This document shows positions 46,063 to 58,012 of a stretch of DNA of 64,000 bases, piece after piece. A program made the position numbers and the translations under genes. This stretch comes from Prunus persica (lineage: Eukaryota > Streptophyta > Magnoliopsida > Rosales > Rosaceae). The notes below the pieces were generated by a model. It searched no databases and was not told the origin of the DNA. It saw nothing but the letters and a program-made list of their open reading frames with translations. Position 1 is the stretch's first letter. Every line of letters starts with the position of its first letter. The stretch covers positions 7,325,776 through 7,389,775 of the forward strand of contig NC_034009.1 in the NCBI RefSeq assembly GCF_000346465.2. Reading direction: 5' to 3'.

Positions 46063-46104
46063 AATGGTGGAAACCTCTTGTCAGGGCATACCGATTCATC
46101 TATC

Positions 46105-46580
46105 TGTCGGCGTGAGTCCTATTTTAGGTTGGAAATTAATATAAGGATTCTTGTAAATATTGTATTACCTGTTCTGTTAGGATTAGTTTTTATCTTTTCC
46201 TTGGGTTAGAAGGCATTGTACACTATATATATACGTCCTTTGAGAGAAGAAATATATCTCAGAAATTTATCATATATCCTTATATTTGACTTGGTAGTAG
46301 AGCACCAGGTTATATTCACCCTAGAATAGCCGACCCCCCTTACTTCAACAGATTTTTTCTTTTTGCCTATTATTTTGTTTTAATTCCTTGCGGTGTTCTT
46401 TGTCTCCATGGGGGATATACAGGATTTGTTAATGAAGATGACCAATCCAATGAGGTACCACAAATTACCTCAGGGGGTTATGGTCAGCCTATGTCAATTG
46501 TCAATGTTCATCATGATTCTTCCGCTGCTCCTACAATTGTCAAATTGAATGGAACAAATTATTCTGTATGGTCCCTGTAG
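46105..46580 (+). mobile_element. copia 5' LTR and gag start, cut by the gypsy LTR
   Basis: GLR 3' flank stops at 46104 and a segment beginning TGTCGGCGTGAGTCC follows. It has a TATA-like CACTATATATATACG at about 46220. At about 46291 comes TTGGTAGTAGAGC, a decayed form of the TGGTATCAGAGC primer-binding site, so the LTR is about 46105-46290. A gag N-terminus follows in one frame (PMSIVNVHHDSSAAP, IVKLNGTNYSVWSL). At 46576 the Tat gypsy LTR interrupts it. The rest of this copia element is not seen in the window. Confidence 0.7.
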
Positions 46581-47299
46581 ACAAAGAAATTTTGGCGGAA
46601 TAAATTCCATTAGATAAGAAAATAATTAGGGTTTGATGAATTAAATTGTGGGCCCCATAATTCGCCCATGTGGCATATGACTCATCAAAATCGGATTGGT
46701 TGTCAAAAGTGACACGTGTCGGACATCCGACGGAGTGCATCAAACGGTTCAAAGTGAAGACAAAATTAAAGGAAAGAATCTTCTATGATTGACTTTGATT
46801 TAAATCAAATATTTATCAAGTCAATCAATCGAAGATAATTTGGCTAAATTGCCAAATTTTTGGAATTGATTTTAAATCAAATCAAAATCCCACAAAACAA
46901 GGTTTTAAAGAGGGAAAGCTATTTAGATCAAGCACCCTGTAGGAGCCTATAAATAGGAGGCCTCAAGATGAAAAAGAGGAGCTTAGACAGACCAAGCATT
47001 CAAAAAAAACAGAAAACTCTCTGCATTTTTCACCTCACTTTGGAAGAGCCACCAAGCACAACAAATACGTACCGATTTCTCCACCCTAGAAAAATCCAAA
47101 CACCAAACAAGCATTGTGCTACCCGTTTGATCAAGATCAAGTCTCCACGACCTTGTATCAAACACAAAATTTCTTTAAACACTTTGAAGATCGAATCGGA
47201 GGATTTAATACAAAGATTGTAACCCTAAATTTCATTAATATAAATATTATTTTGTACATGTGTTCTTGTCTCATTTGTCGCAGGAAATTCGTGTTTACA
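46576..47299 (+). mobile_element. 5' LTR of the Tat-type gypsy element
   Basis: It starts TGTAGACAAAG and ends CGTGTTTACA, 724 bp. A TATA box (CCTATAAATAGG, about 46947) is followed by a likely R/U5 region. The sequence just after it, AATTTGACATGCCTAGTGGG, is of the ATTTGGCA(T/C)GCC(C/T)AGTGGGAC kind seen after LTRs of this lineage. Confidence 0.8.
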
Positions 47300-47377
47300 A
47301 ATTTGACATGCCTAGTGGGACCATCTCTGCCTCTCATCTCTTTCTCCAATTCCAAAATCAATCAACACACCAAAAAC

Positions 47378-49293
47378 GATGGCTTCCAAGAAGATTCAAA
47401 CCGTTCCCGCGATGAGAGGCAAAAGCGTGAGCGCCTCCTTCTCAAGCGAAGACTCTACTGGGATTGTCACCGGGAGCAAGGCCAAGGCGATATCCGCAAC
47501 TCAACATGTTACTTCCATATCGACTCAAGCCAAGGCGAAAGATGTGAACCAGTTATGAATTTGGCCTCCTTGGGGGCAAAGAAGAATAGCCACTTAGCGG
47601 ATGAGAGAAACTCTCAGAACGAAGAAAGGAGTTTTTCGAGTTCGAAGAATTCAAGAAAATGTTCACTCTTGCCTATTTCAGACGCTAACTCGAGCACAGG
47701 CTCATACCATGGATCCCCGTCTGATGACCAACAGAAGATTGCCACAAAACCCTCGGCATCCATAGGTGAGTCTTATTCTATGGCCATGCAGGTCATGGTG
47801 ACATGAGCAATGTCTATTGAAGAACAATTGGCCCATATGAGCCAAGTGGTCACGAAACTGACGAAGATGGTCGAAGAGAAAGATGCGCAGATTGCTTCTC
47901 TCATTAACAAGTGGGAGGCACATCAGGATAAGAAGCCTGTTCAAGACGTACACAAGAAGGGACCACATCATGAAGCTGAATCCAGCGAGAAAGGATTGGG
48001 TCATGAAACATAGTCGGGGTGAGAAGTTGCACGGAAAAGGCGACGCCGCCTTGGTGGGTTCTTTATCGGTCCAACAATTTCAAGACATGATCGCGAACAC
48101 CATCAAGGTTCAATACAGAGCACCTTCCCGAGACATGCTCATATATTCCAAGCCATACACCAGAAGGATAGACAACCTGTGGATGCCAACAGGATATGAA
48201 CCCCCCAAATTCCAATAATTTGATGGAAAGGGCAACCCAAAACAACACGTTGCACACTTTGTCGAAACATGCAACAATGCTAGGACAGAGGGTGACCACT
48301 TGGTGAAAATGCTGGGACGGAGGGTGACCCAAATTCCAATAATTCGATGGAAATGGCAACCCAAAACAACACGTTGCACACTTTGTCGAAACATGCAACA
48401 ATGCTGGGACGGAGGGTGACCACTTGGTGAAACAATTTGTTCGTTTCTTGAAAGAAAATGCATTTGATTGGTATATAGACTTAGAGTCCGAGTCCCTCGA
48501 CAGTTGGGATCAAATAGAGCGAGAATTCTTGAATAGATTCTATAGCACTTGTCGCACCTTGAGTATGATGGAACTCACAAATTCCAAGCAATGGAAAGAT
48601 GAACCTGTCGTCGATTACATCAATCGGTGGTACTATTTAAGCCTGGATTGCAAGGATAGGCTTTTGGAGTTATCGGCAGTTAAGATGTGCATTCAAGGAA
48701 TGCATTGGGGGTTACTCTAGATTCTACAAGGGATTAAACCCCGCACGTTTGAGGAGCTAGCCACTCGTGCCCATGATATGGAGTTAAGTATAGCTAGCCA
48801 CGGAGGAAAGAATGAGCTTGTCGTGGAGAATAAAAAAGAGAAAGTTTTTGGGCAAAAGACATATAAGCCTATTAAGAAGCCTACCAAAGAAGCAATGACA
48901 ATCAACAATGTCCCTGTCAAAATATCCACCTGAGATAAGAAAAGAGTAGTCAAAAGGATGGAGCCATCCCGAGAGGTGGATAGACATCGACGCACCTTGA
49001 AGGAGTTGGAGGAAAAAACGTACCCTTTCCCTGACTCCGATGTCGCAGGTATGCTTGAGGACTTGCTTGAAAAAAAGGTGATTGAATTGCTAGAATGTAA
49101 GCTGCCTGAGAAAATGAACCGGGTTGATGACCCTAAGTTTTGCAAGTACCACAAAATTGTCAGCCATCCAGAAAAGAAGTGCTTCGTGTTGAAGAAGCTA
49201 ACTATGAACTTAGCTAGGCAAGGAAGGATTGAGTTGGACATTGACAAAATCGCAGATACGAACATTGCCACAATTGTGTTTGGATCCTTTTGA
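47378..49293 (+). pseudogene. Tat gypsy gag, broken
   Basis: A start MASKKIQTVPAMRGK is at 47378 and soon hits a stop; other frames continue. Gag-type sequence is clearest at 48424-48720 (FVRFLKENAFDWYIDLESES, FLNRFYSTCRTLSMMEL, VVDYINRWYYLSLDCKDRL). After a stop come [20 protein letters not shown] and, near the end, a cysteine/histidine segment CKYHKIVSHPEKKCFVLK (C-x2-H...H-x4-C). A 124-bp tandem duplication at 48206-48430 shifts the frame. At least five stops or shifts are present. Confidence 0.8.
48206..48430 (+). repeat. 124-bp tandem duplication inside gag
   Basis: AAATTCCAATAATT(T/C)GATGG occurs at 48207 and 48331, followed by matching sequence through GGTGACCACTTGGTGAAA. The period is not a multiple of three, so the duplication breaks the gag frame. 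Confidence 0.9.
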
Positions 49294-49673
49294 TTTGGTG
49301 TCGTTGCCAGCATTGACGCGAAGATTGGAGTTTCAATCAATAAAGGGTATACACCAGGTGACTGATCTGTGTGCAAAAGAAGTGGCGAGTGAACAGAACA
49401 ATCGAGGTGGTGATGGCTTTGTTGGTGACTCGACTTTTGATGACAATGAAGGATAGACGCCTTTTACTCGGCGAAAGTCTCATACGAAACGCACTCCTCA
49501 ATGACAAAATGCTCAATCAAAGAAGGATCGGCGAAAGAAAAGCTCGCACCAACACTCTAAGAGCAAAACCAGAATAATGGTGAGGAGATACTCTAACCAA
49601 GAAAGTGGACCACTAATCCAAGGGCCACGGATTTCAATAATGCTAAATTATTCTAGGAGAATACTTTCCCAAA

Positions 49674-51171
49674 GTGTTCTTCGTAAGAGGGCTGATGGAG
49701 ACAGTTCATATGACGACTTGCTATCAAACAGATGACGAAGATGCCTCGAAAGGAAAATCTGAAACTCATGAAGAGCAAAATGTCTCAGCACAGGCAGAGG
49801 ATTCACCATCGCACTTCAATATTGAGGAAGCGATGCAACTTCCTGAGGCAATACATATAGCATTGGTAAAGGCGCTGACGAATCTCAATATTCATCCAAA
49901 TAAAATAAGAAGGGCTGAAAGATTAGAGCTTGAGTCTCAAGACCATGCTATTTGTTGCGCGACATGTGCTTCCATCACATTCACCGATGAAGATCTCTTG
50001 TTAGGGTCCAAACCACATAACCGTCCGCTTTTCATATTAGGGTATATGCGAGAACAGAAACTTAGTCGCATGCTCGTAGATGAAGGTTCGGCAGTAAACA
50101 TCATGCCTAAGTCCACAATGATGAAGTTAGGCATCACCATGAACGAATTGTGTCGAAGTCATCTCATGATTCAAGGCTCCAACCAAGGAGGGCAAAGAGT
50201 CATGGGCATGATCAAAATTGAGCTCGTGATAGGTGATTTAAAGTCAAACACCCTATTTCACGTGATTGATGCCAAAACTTCCTACAATCTTCTTTTAGGA
50301 AGGTCATGGGTACCTGAAAATGGAATAGTGCCTTCAACTTTGCATCAATGTTCCAAATTTTACAGAGGTGGAATGAAGAAAATCTTGGGTAAAGTCAAAC
50401 CATTTACCGAAGCCAAGTCTCATTTTGCTGATGGGATTCGAAGTTATTCCCGTTGAGGTTTTCTCAACAGGCAAGGCCATACCAAGAAGAGATGAACATT
50501 CAAAGTGCTTTTCCACTAAAGAGAATGGCGATAAGAAGTCAAAAAACACTTCGTTTGGACAAATGGGATCATCACTGATAGATTCACGGAAGATGTCCAT
50601 TCTTGTTCTTCGTTAAGTCTCATCATCCCGACGGAAAGAAGGACAATCCCCATTTGGAAAAGAAGTAAAACCAAGGAAGTTAGGGGAAAGTGATATAAAG
50701 TTCTTGAAGGAGTGGACAAACATGCCTTTGCCCAAGTTGAGCAATTCAGACATTTCGAAACCTTCAGTACCAGGGTTTGTCAAACCATCACAAGACGCAA
50801 CAAGGCACGAATCTCTTCTGGTCAAAAGAACTAAAGAAGGTTTTGATCCTAATGCCTATAAGCTCATGTCGAAGGCAGGTTATGACTTTGCCTTATCTCC
50901 TTCGCTGGGACAGCTTAATCCAGATATCACCGGAGAAATGACACATGGCTTTAACGAAACCCAAAAGAAGTTGAAGGAGCAGGGTTACGTAATCGACTTA
51001 GCTAGAGCAGGCCTTGGTTTTACTCTTATTGCACAGGTTAAGTTCTCTGCTAATAGGAAAGAAAAGAAGGTAGATGCTCAATACATTAGTATCGAAATGG
51101 TTGAAGAGGAAGAAGAACTAAAGGCTACTAAGAGATCCTCAGTGTTTGACCATTTAGCCAAGCCTACCTAA
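49674..51171 (+). pseudogene. Tat gypsy protease and linker region
   Basis: The 260-codon frame at 49674-50456 carries the aspartic-protease motif as LVDEGSAVNIMPKSTM (usually LVD-G/T-GSAVN) and, later, TSYNLLLGRSWV, the conserved flap-distal segment. After short interruptions a second frame (50704-51171) encodes the linker to RT: DPNAYKLMSKAGYDF, LGLGF-like AGLGFTLIAQVKF and RSSVFDHLA. The catalytic aspartate is present but the next position is Glu, and stops separate the modules. Confidence 0.82.
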
Positions 51172-51490
51172 TGGACCTTAGTTTTTAGCCGCATCAAAGA
51201 ATCAACATGATGACCCTCTGTGTTCAAAAGGATAACTGGATATAATAGCTAAAGGAGAATTCGATCAGCTCCACATAGATCAGCCCTAGAAAGACTCGAA
51301 GTTCCAAGCAAACCGTCTGAAGAGAAAAAATCAGTGAGAGTTGAAAGGTAATGTTCATGTTGATTCGACAGAAGATATTGAAATTCGGAGCCTAATCTCC
51401 TCACGTATGAAACGTCACTTAACATTATACGTAACTTCAGGTGACCAACTCAAAGTAAAATGACGAACAATCATACATACTGGGAAAACT

Positions 51491-52420
51491 TTGAGTGAGC
51501 AAAACAAAAGTGATGATGAAGAAACAGAGGTCTTAGATGTTCATCACTTTATAATTAAAGAGCTCAATGAAGAAGAACCTTTCGAGGATGAGGTTCACGA
51601 TGCCCCTGCTGCACTAGAAGATGGAGGGCAAGCGACTGTGGATGAATTAAAAGAACTCAACTTGGGTACAAATGAACACCCAAGACTTATCTTCGTTAGT
51701 GCACTTTTGAATCCTAGCGAAGAGGAATCATATCATCAACTGTTACTTGAGTATAAAGATGTCTTTACTTGGACGTATAAGAAGATCACTTGAAAGACCT
51801 GAGAATGGTGTTCAACAGATTGCGGAAATACCAAGTCAAGATGAACCCTTTGAAGTGTGCTTTCGGTGTCACGTCAGGTAAATTTCTTGGTTTTATTGTT
51901 AAGCACCGAGGCATTGAAGTAGATCAATCTAAGATTAAAGCTATCCGATATATGCCAGAGCCAATAAATTTACGTGAATTGAAAAGTTTACAAGGACGTT
52001 TTGCTTTTATTCAATGATTCATCTCAAACTTAGCAGGGCGGTGTCAACCATTCAGTCGTCTTATGAAAAAGGATGTCTCATTCGTTTGGGATGAGGCTTG
52101 TCACAATGCCTTTTAGAGCATAAAGAAATACTTATCGAGTTTACCACTGCTAGGAGCTCCTATTCCCGGTAGGCCACTCATATTGTACATTGCGACTCAA
52201 GAGAGATTAATCAGAGCCCCTCTGGCACAAGAGAATGAGTCACATAAACAGCAGGCACTCTCTATTTAAGCCGAACTCTTACTGGTCCCAAACTAAACTA
52301 CACGCCTATAGAAAAGAAGTGACTTGCACTTGTTTTTGCTATTCAAAAGTTAAGGCACTACATGCAAGCGTTCACGGTTTATCTGATTGCATGAGCTGAC
52401 CCGGTAAGGTACGTTATCTC
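51491..52420 (+). pseudogene. Tat gypsy reverse transcriptase with the catalytic core deleted, plus first RNase H
   Basis: The first frame ends in LLLEYKDVFTWTYKK, the RT fingers entry. A jump at about 51785 leads to LKDLRMVFNRLRKYQVKMNP and CAFGVTSGKFLGFIVKHRGI, which lie after the catalytic YVDD/FVDD box in intact elements. The polymerase active site is therefore deleted. The gypsy RNase H follows in pieces (LKSLQGRFAFIQ, FSRLMKKDVSFVWDE, then ALVFAIQKLRHYMQAFTVYL) with several stops. Confidence 0.85.
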
Positions 52421-52430
52421 AAAACCAGTC

Positions 52431-53090
52431 TTGATGGGGCGTTCGACAAAGTGGGCATTACTTCTCAATCAATATGAGATCATCAACACTCTAAGAAAGG
52501 TAGTTAAAGGTCAAGCTATTGCAGACTTCCGAGCCGATCATCTAATTCTAGCGGACTGGGAAATTTCAGATGACTTACCCGATAAACAAGACTTCTTCGC
52601 AAACGTTTCTCCTGCTTGGATGATGTCCTTTGACGGATTGGCTCGTATAGATGGGGTAGGGGCTGGCGTAGTCTTCGTATCACCAGAGAGACACGTATTA
52701 CCCTATTCATTCTATTTAAGTGAATTTTGCTCAAACAATGTTGTAGAATACTAAGCTTTGATCATGGGCTTGCAAATGGCCGCGGAGATGAAGATATCAA
52801 GCTTAAAAGTGTGTGGCGACTCCATGTTAGTGATCAAGCAGTTATTGACCTATTACGAGGTTAGGAAGGATGATTTGATTCCATACCACCAAATGGCCAC
52901 ACAGTTACTTGAAAAATTTGTCTTCGTGATGCTGGAACATGTGCCAAGAAAAGATAACCAAATGCCAGATGCCTTAGCCAACCTTGTTGCTATGTTGGCA
53001 TTGACAAAAGATAAAGTAGTGAATTTTCCAGTTTTCCACTATGGGGTCGTTCTATTAACACTTGGAGAGAGCATCGCAAGAAGGAGTTAA
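52431..53090 (+). pseudogene. Tat gypsy second (archaeal-like) RNase H
   Basis: After TKWALLLNQYEI comes a second RNase H domain: MMSFDGLARIDGVGAGVVFV, a stop in place of the residue after NNVVEY, then ALIMGLQMAAEM, VCGDSMLVIKQL and VPRKDNQMPDALANLVAML. The Asp of FDG, the Glu of VEY and the Asp of GDS are the usual active-site positions. Two RNase H domains in this order mark the Tat lineage. Confidence 0.85.
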
Positions 53091-53836
53091 CGTTATATCA
53101 GTATTGTCCATTATCGTTGACGGCTGGAGACAACCTTTAATTGATTATCTTGAGCATGGGAAACTTCCAGATGATTCGAGACATCGATCAGAGGTACAAT
53201 GTAGGGCACCCCGATTCATTTATTACAAAGAAATTCTCTACCATCGTTCATTCGAATGTGTGTTTTAAGATTCTTGGGAGAAGAAGATGCATCCAAAGCG
53301 ATCGACAATCATTCTTACATCCTTGCAGCCACATACTACTTTTCAGAATAGGTAGAAGCGGTATCTCTGAAGAAAGTTATGAAAGAGTAGTGAGCTTTAT
53401 CAAAGTAAACATCATTCATCGGTATGGTGTGCCGTGTTACATCATCACAGACAATGGAAAGCCATTCTCGAAGGTTAATGGGTAAATTGTGTGAAGAATT
53501 GGATTTCAAGCAAAGCAACTCTTCAATGTACAATGCCCTGGGCAACGGTCTTGCAAAAGCATCCAACAGTCTGTCCAACAGTGTTATCAAGCTCAACTTT
53601 CAAATGATTTTAATAAGAGAGTCCACCTTAGATCTTTTCAGATAGGAGATCTCGTTCTCGCATTATGTAGACCTATCATCACAACGCACAAAATCGGAAG
53701 TAAGTTCACTTCGAAATGGGATGGGCCCTACATAGTACAAGAGGTACACACAAGTGGCGCTTACAAGATCGTAGTCAAGGACGGCGTAAGAGTCGGCCCT
53801 ATCAATGGAAAGTTCTTGAAACAATACTATGCATAA
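53091..53836 (+). pseudogene. Tat gypsy integrase, broken
   Basis: Fragments appear across three frames: HSYILAATYYF, VSFIKVNIIHRYGVPCYIITDNGKPFS (core with TDNG), and at the end FTSKWDGPYIVQEVHTSGAYK followed by VGPINGKFLKQYYA and a stop. At least six shifts or stops are seen and part of the core is missing. Confidence 0.82.
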
Positions 53837-54216
53837 AGTGAATCAAAGCTCCTGGCCCGCATGAGCCTAAACTGTGCAAGGCACCAAAAAAAAAAAAGTG
53901 GCTCGTTGGATTCAAAATCGGAAAGGGGGGCTCAAGCAAAAGTTAGGGCACAAAAAAAAAATCTCTTTGAACTACGTGAAGACTTGATCCCTTTTCATCG
54001 AGGGTGCGTAGGCAGCTTGGACAAATAATTCCAAGTTCAGTCACATCAAAATAAAAACAAAGGGTTTCCTCATCAATCCGAACCATTTGAAAGAAATAAT
54101 GAAATAAGAAAATGCTTTTATTTCGTTATGAAAGTTAACTAGTAAACATCAAAACTTTGACAAGTTCGAAGAGAAATATGAACGAAGCAAAGAAAGTTTA
54201 CAACAACAAAAATTTG
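53837..54216. other. Non-coding gap between integrase and the antisense gene
   Basis: A/T-rich spacer with two A-runs (53887-53897 and 53951-53960). It separates two convergent genes of the element. Confidence 0.6.
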
Positions 54217-57200
54217 CTATTCCCAAGACAAGTCCATGAAGCCGTTACGCAATCTCTCAAAAGAAACTCGTAATGCATATAAAGTCTTAGCATCGGTAGC
54301 TGATAATACAAGAGCTCCTTCAACTTCAATCTTACCCTCTCTCAAACGAGTAACCTCACCATGATGATAAGAAAGTTGTGCATCACTGTCTGAAAGTGAT
54401 TCGTTTAGTTGACACAGTCTTAACTCCAATTGTTCTTGTTCTCTCTTCAACTCCTCCACACGCGTGTTGGCAGATTTAATAGACTCAAGTAAGGAAAACT
54501 GATTAACCTCTTCAGCTTGTTTCATAGCCAAAGCAACAGAAAGTGAAAAGTCAACAACAGCTAAACAATCACTTTGAACCTCGGGAGACAGCTTTTGGGA
54601 GTAAGTATGGTGTGCAAAATAATAGTCAATTGCGGTCACCATAAGTGCATCGATCATAGCTCGCAAAGATGAGACGTCCACCCCCATATTGTCAAGGGTA
54701 GTCAACAACTTGCCATGCTCATCTTTCAATGAAGGAAGCCTTTCTAATGAAGCCTTCAAGATTATGCTTTTTATTTAGTTTTCTAAAACAGAAACTATTT
54801 TGCGAAGGGTTTTGTCTGCAACACCTAATTCGGGTTCTCCATATGACATTTCAGAGGTAGATGCATGATTAGCCGGCTTTAATAAATGTTGTTGCGCAAG
54901 CGAACCTACATTAACTGACAATTAATGGTTAAGCAAGTAGACTCAAAGATTTCTAAACACAGAGCCTGACAAAGATTTGAATAATACCTCTAAGGCTAAC
55001 ACCTGAACCACTTAACGGGTGTAAAGTATCATTTTCCTTTTTGATAGGCAAAGGATTAAATGGCACAAGCTCGGACACAGTAGGAACATGATGCACGACT
55101 TATCCCTAAAAATATATATATATAAGATTTTTTTTTTTTTTTTCAAATGAGGCCCAAAGCAAAATAAATTAAATACCTCGTTCATTAGAACTGGTTGCGA
55201 AACAGCGGGCATGTCACAAAATATTGTGTCATCGAGTGGGTATGCCGTATCCATATCGCAATAGAGAGATCCGACACTTGTCTTCTTATACCTAAAGTTG
55301 ACTTCACTGTCTTCATTATTGCTTATATGCCCTCGCTTTAAATTGCGAATTCGTCAACCAAGAAGAATGAAATATTCCTGCGAATCTGCTACACTTTATG
55401 TCTCTCCTTTATCATTAGGGACCCGAGTTGGAGGAACATCAATTAAAGGTTGGTGTTGAACTCAAGGCGCAAGAGTAGTAGAACTACCTTCAACTTCTAA
55501 ATGAACTCTATGCGTTCTACCACGTATGAGTTTATCATGAACAAAAATTTCGTTGCCTTGAGACTTAAAAGATTTTCGCTGAGATAACGACGACGACTTG
55601 CCTACAGTTGAGATTGTCTTTGACTTCGTTGATTCAAAGTGATGCACCTTTGACCACCAAACAACATAATCGGAGGTGACCTCAAATTCCCGGATATTGT
55701 CCTTAGCGGGTAGGGTTATTGTAGATGCACTGCCAACATTTAAGTATGACTTCCAATGTGAATACACTAATAGCACAGTCCCATTCTGGATGTCATCTTT
55801 AAGTTCTCCTGGCACATGTTGTACATAGTAGAATTGTCTACTGAACCGGTGCGGGCTATAAGGTTGGATAACTCGGTAGTTTTCCTCTCGTAGAGAAACG
55901 TATCTCAAACGAAGGCATATCAAATGCGCAAAGTCTTCTTTGGAAATATGGTCTTCATCAGTCAGTCGTTTGCACTCTGAAAACACTCTTGCCAGATGAC
56001 TCATTTCTACTTTACCACAAGTCCTGAACAAAGCTTGAGCTGTTGAATCTTCAAAAAATTTTGCCGAAAGTCTTCCCAAGAATCTTGTCATGATAGGAGT
56101 AGACTTCTCGGAAGATGATGTAAAGTGCGTGTCAAAGTATTCGCCCAACCACCCATACACATAATGAAAAGGAAGAATAGTTGCGCAATTTCCTAAATCA
56201 TTTGCGCTAGAAATATCATTCAACCCCTTGTAAATGCTAGCCAATACTGGAATTGCTAGGTCAAATGATACACCATGCACCATTCAACCTGCAACTTTGA
56301 AAACCCCTGGTCTGATCAAAGTGACGTCGTCCTCGGGAAATACAAATTTGCATAACCAACAAGCAAGGAAAGCAGCCAAGTATGATTTTTCCATATCTTC
56401 ATCAGTTATACCCAAATCTTCAAAAACCCCTTCCTCTTCGTCAGTGTGTTTTAGTGCCACCGCAATGATACCAGATAGGTCAAAGTCTTCCTTTAGCTTT
56501 TGTGACTTGCTCCGTATGGTTTTCCTTGAAGGCTTTTTGTACTTGAATGGCCCTCGATACCAGTATTTTATCCAAGCAGTCATTCTTACTCCAAATTTTT
56601 CTTTAGAATCTTGTAAAATTTTGTGGTATGCTAAGAACAAGTAGCGACAAATGTGTGGGATATAAAGCACGCCTTTCTGGTCCTTCTTGCTGAGACTTTC
56701 AGTGGTTGGAATAACCTCATTATAAAATCGACCTGTGATAGGAAGACCGCCGATTTCGTGAAGATCCCAAAGGAAAATTAGACATTTCCCCTTGCGATGT
56801 ATGAAGAGTATTTATCGCAAAAGGCACGGATGACTAGAGCGTGTCGATCATAGCTAAATAATGAGGCAAACACTGCATTATACAGACCGGCGCTCTTAAG
56901 AACCTGAGTATTTCTACTTAGCACATCTTCAAGCCATTCCCAGTAATACTTGGTAAATGTAGATTCATCGGCCGTCGGGAGAACAGAACTCCAATTCACT
57001 GCTCCATTATGGATTCGGTCACTAAGAAGTTCGAATACCCTTAATAAATCGGTCTCTGCATGATGCGAGGACTTTAATTGTAAAATAGTAGAGCGAAGGT
57101 CCCTACTCGTAGACTTGGATTTTTTTTAAGCTGCTCAGTTGACAAAACACCTCTTGAGACCAAGATGGGATATGGAGAGAATTGTCCGCCTTGAATACCT

Positions 57201-57312
57201 CCGAAGCTAGGAGAGGTGCAGCTACAAGAAATGTGGTACCTTCGTCCCGGTTATCACTTTCATCCTCAAGAATAGTGATGGTGCCTTTCTTGAAACATTT
57301 GAAGAATGCCAT
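54217..57312 (-). pseudogene. Antisense plant mobile domain (PMD) gene of the Tat element
   Basis: Read on the minus strand from MAFFKCFKKGTITILED (57312), this gene encodes a plant mobile domain related to the MAIN/MAIL1 and 'aminotransferase-like, PMD' proteins: WEWLEDVLSRN, SLFSYDRHALVIRAFCD, FLWDLHEIGGLPITG, IPVLASIYKGLN, LPFHYVYGWLGEYFDTHF. The C-terminal part (54217-54759) is a charged coiled-coil (LESIKSANTRVEELKREQEQ). Breaks: a one-base shift in an A-run near 57121-57128, another near 56780, a TGA stop near 56284, and further stops between 55462 and 54760, where introns are also possible. Extra antisense ORFs with PMD are known from Tat-lineage gypsy elements; their role in the element is not established. 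Confidence 0.8.
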
Positions 57313-57479
57313 CTTTATAAGGTGAACGACATGAAACAATAGTCAGTATCAAGCTAATGACTTCATACTTGGAGAATGGGAAAGAAACTAGAACAACTAA
57401 GGGGAAGCGCTTACTTGTACAAGCTTGGAGATCCGGATAAAGATGGAATGCCATAAGAAGCAATCTTCACTCGTCCTCC

Positions 57480-58012
57480 ACTACGTAAAGCCTAAGCGCT
57501 TAAGCAGGTTATCACCTAGTCAGAGCGATGGATCAAACCCAAGCGGTATAGGACGTCTACGTTCTTCACTCATCTTCGCTTACGTAAAGCCTAAGCACTT
57601 GAGCGATTATCACCAAGCCGAAGAGATGGATCAAACCCAAGCGGTATAGGACGTCCACGTTCTTCACTCGTCTTCATGTACATAAAACCTAAGCGCTTAA
57701 GCGGGTTATCACCAAGTCGGAGAGATGGATCAAACCCAAGCGGTATAGGACATCTACGTAAAGCCTAAGTGCTTGAGCGGTTATCACCAAGTCGGGGAGA
57801 TGGATCAAACCCAAGCGGTATAAGACATCTACGTTCTTCGCTCACGTACGTAAAGCCTAAGTGCTTGAGCAGTTATCACCAAGTCGGAGAGATGGATCAA
57901 ACCCAAGCGGTATAAGATGTCTACGTTCTTCGCTCACCTTCCCCACATAAAGCCTAAGCGATGAATCAAACCCAAGCGGTATAGGACATTTACGTTCTTC
58001 GCTTTTCTCAAA
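57480..58012. repeat. Tandem repeat in the gypsy 3' region, six units of 76-98 bp
   Basis: Units start (G/A)TAAA(G/A)CCTAAG at about 57485, 57583, 57681, 57757, 57848 and 57946, and share ATGGATCAAACCCAAGCGGT. Unit length varies because of indels; the last is short. Such tandem repeats in the untranslated 3' part are usual for Tat/Ogre elements. Confidence 0.92.
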
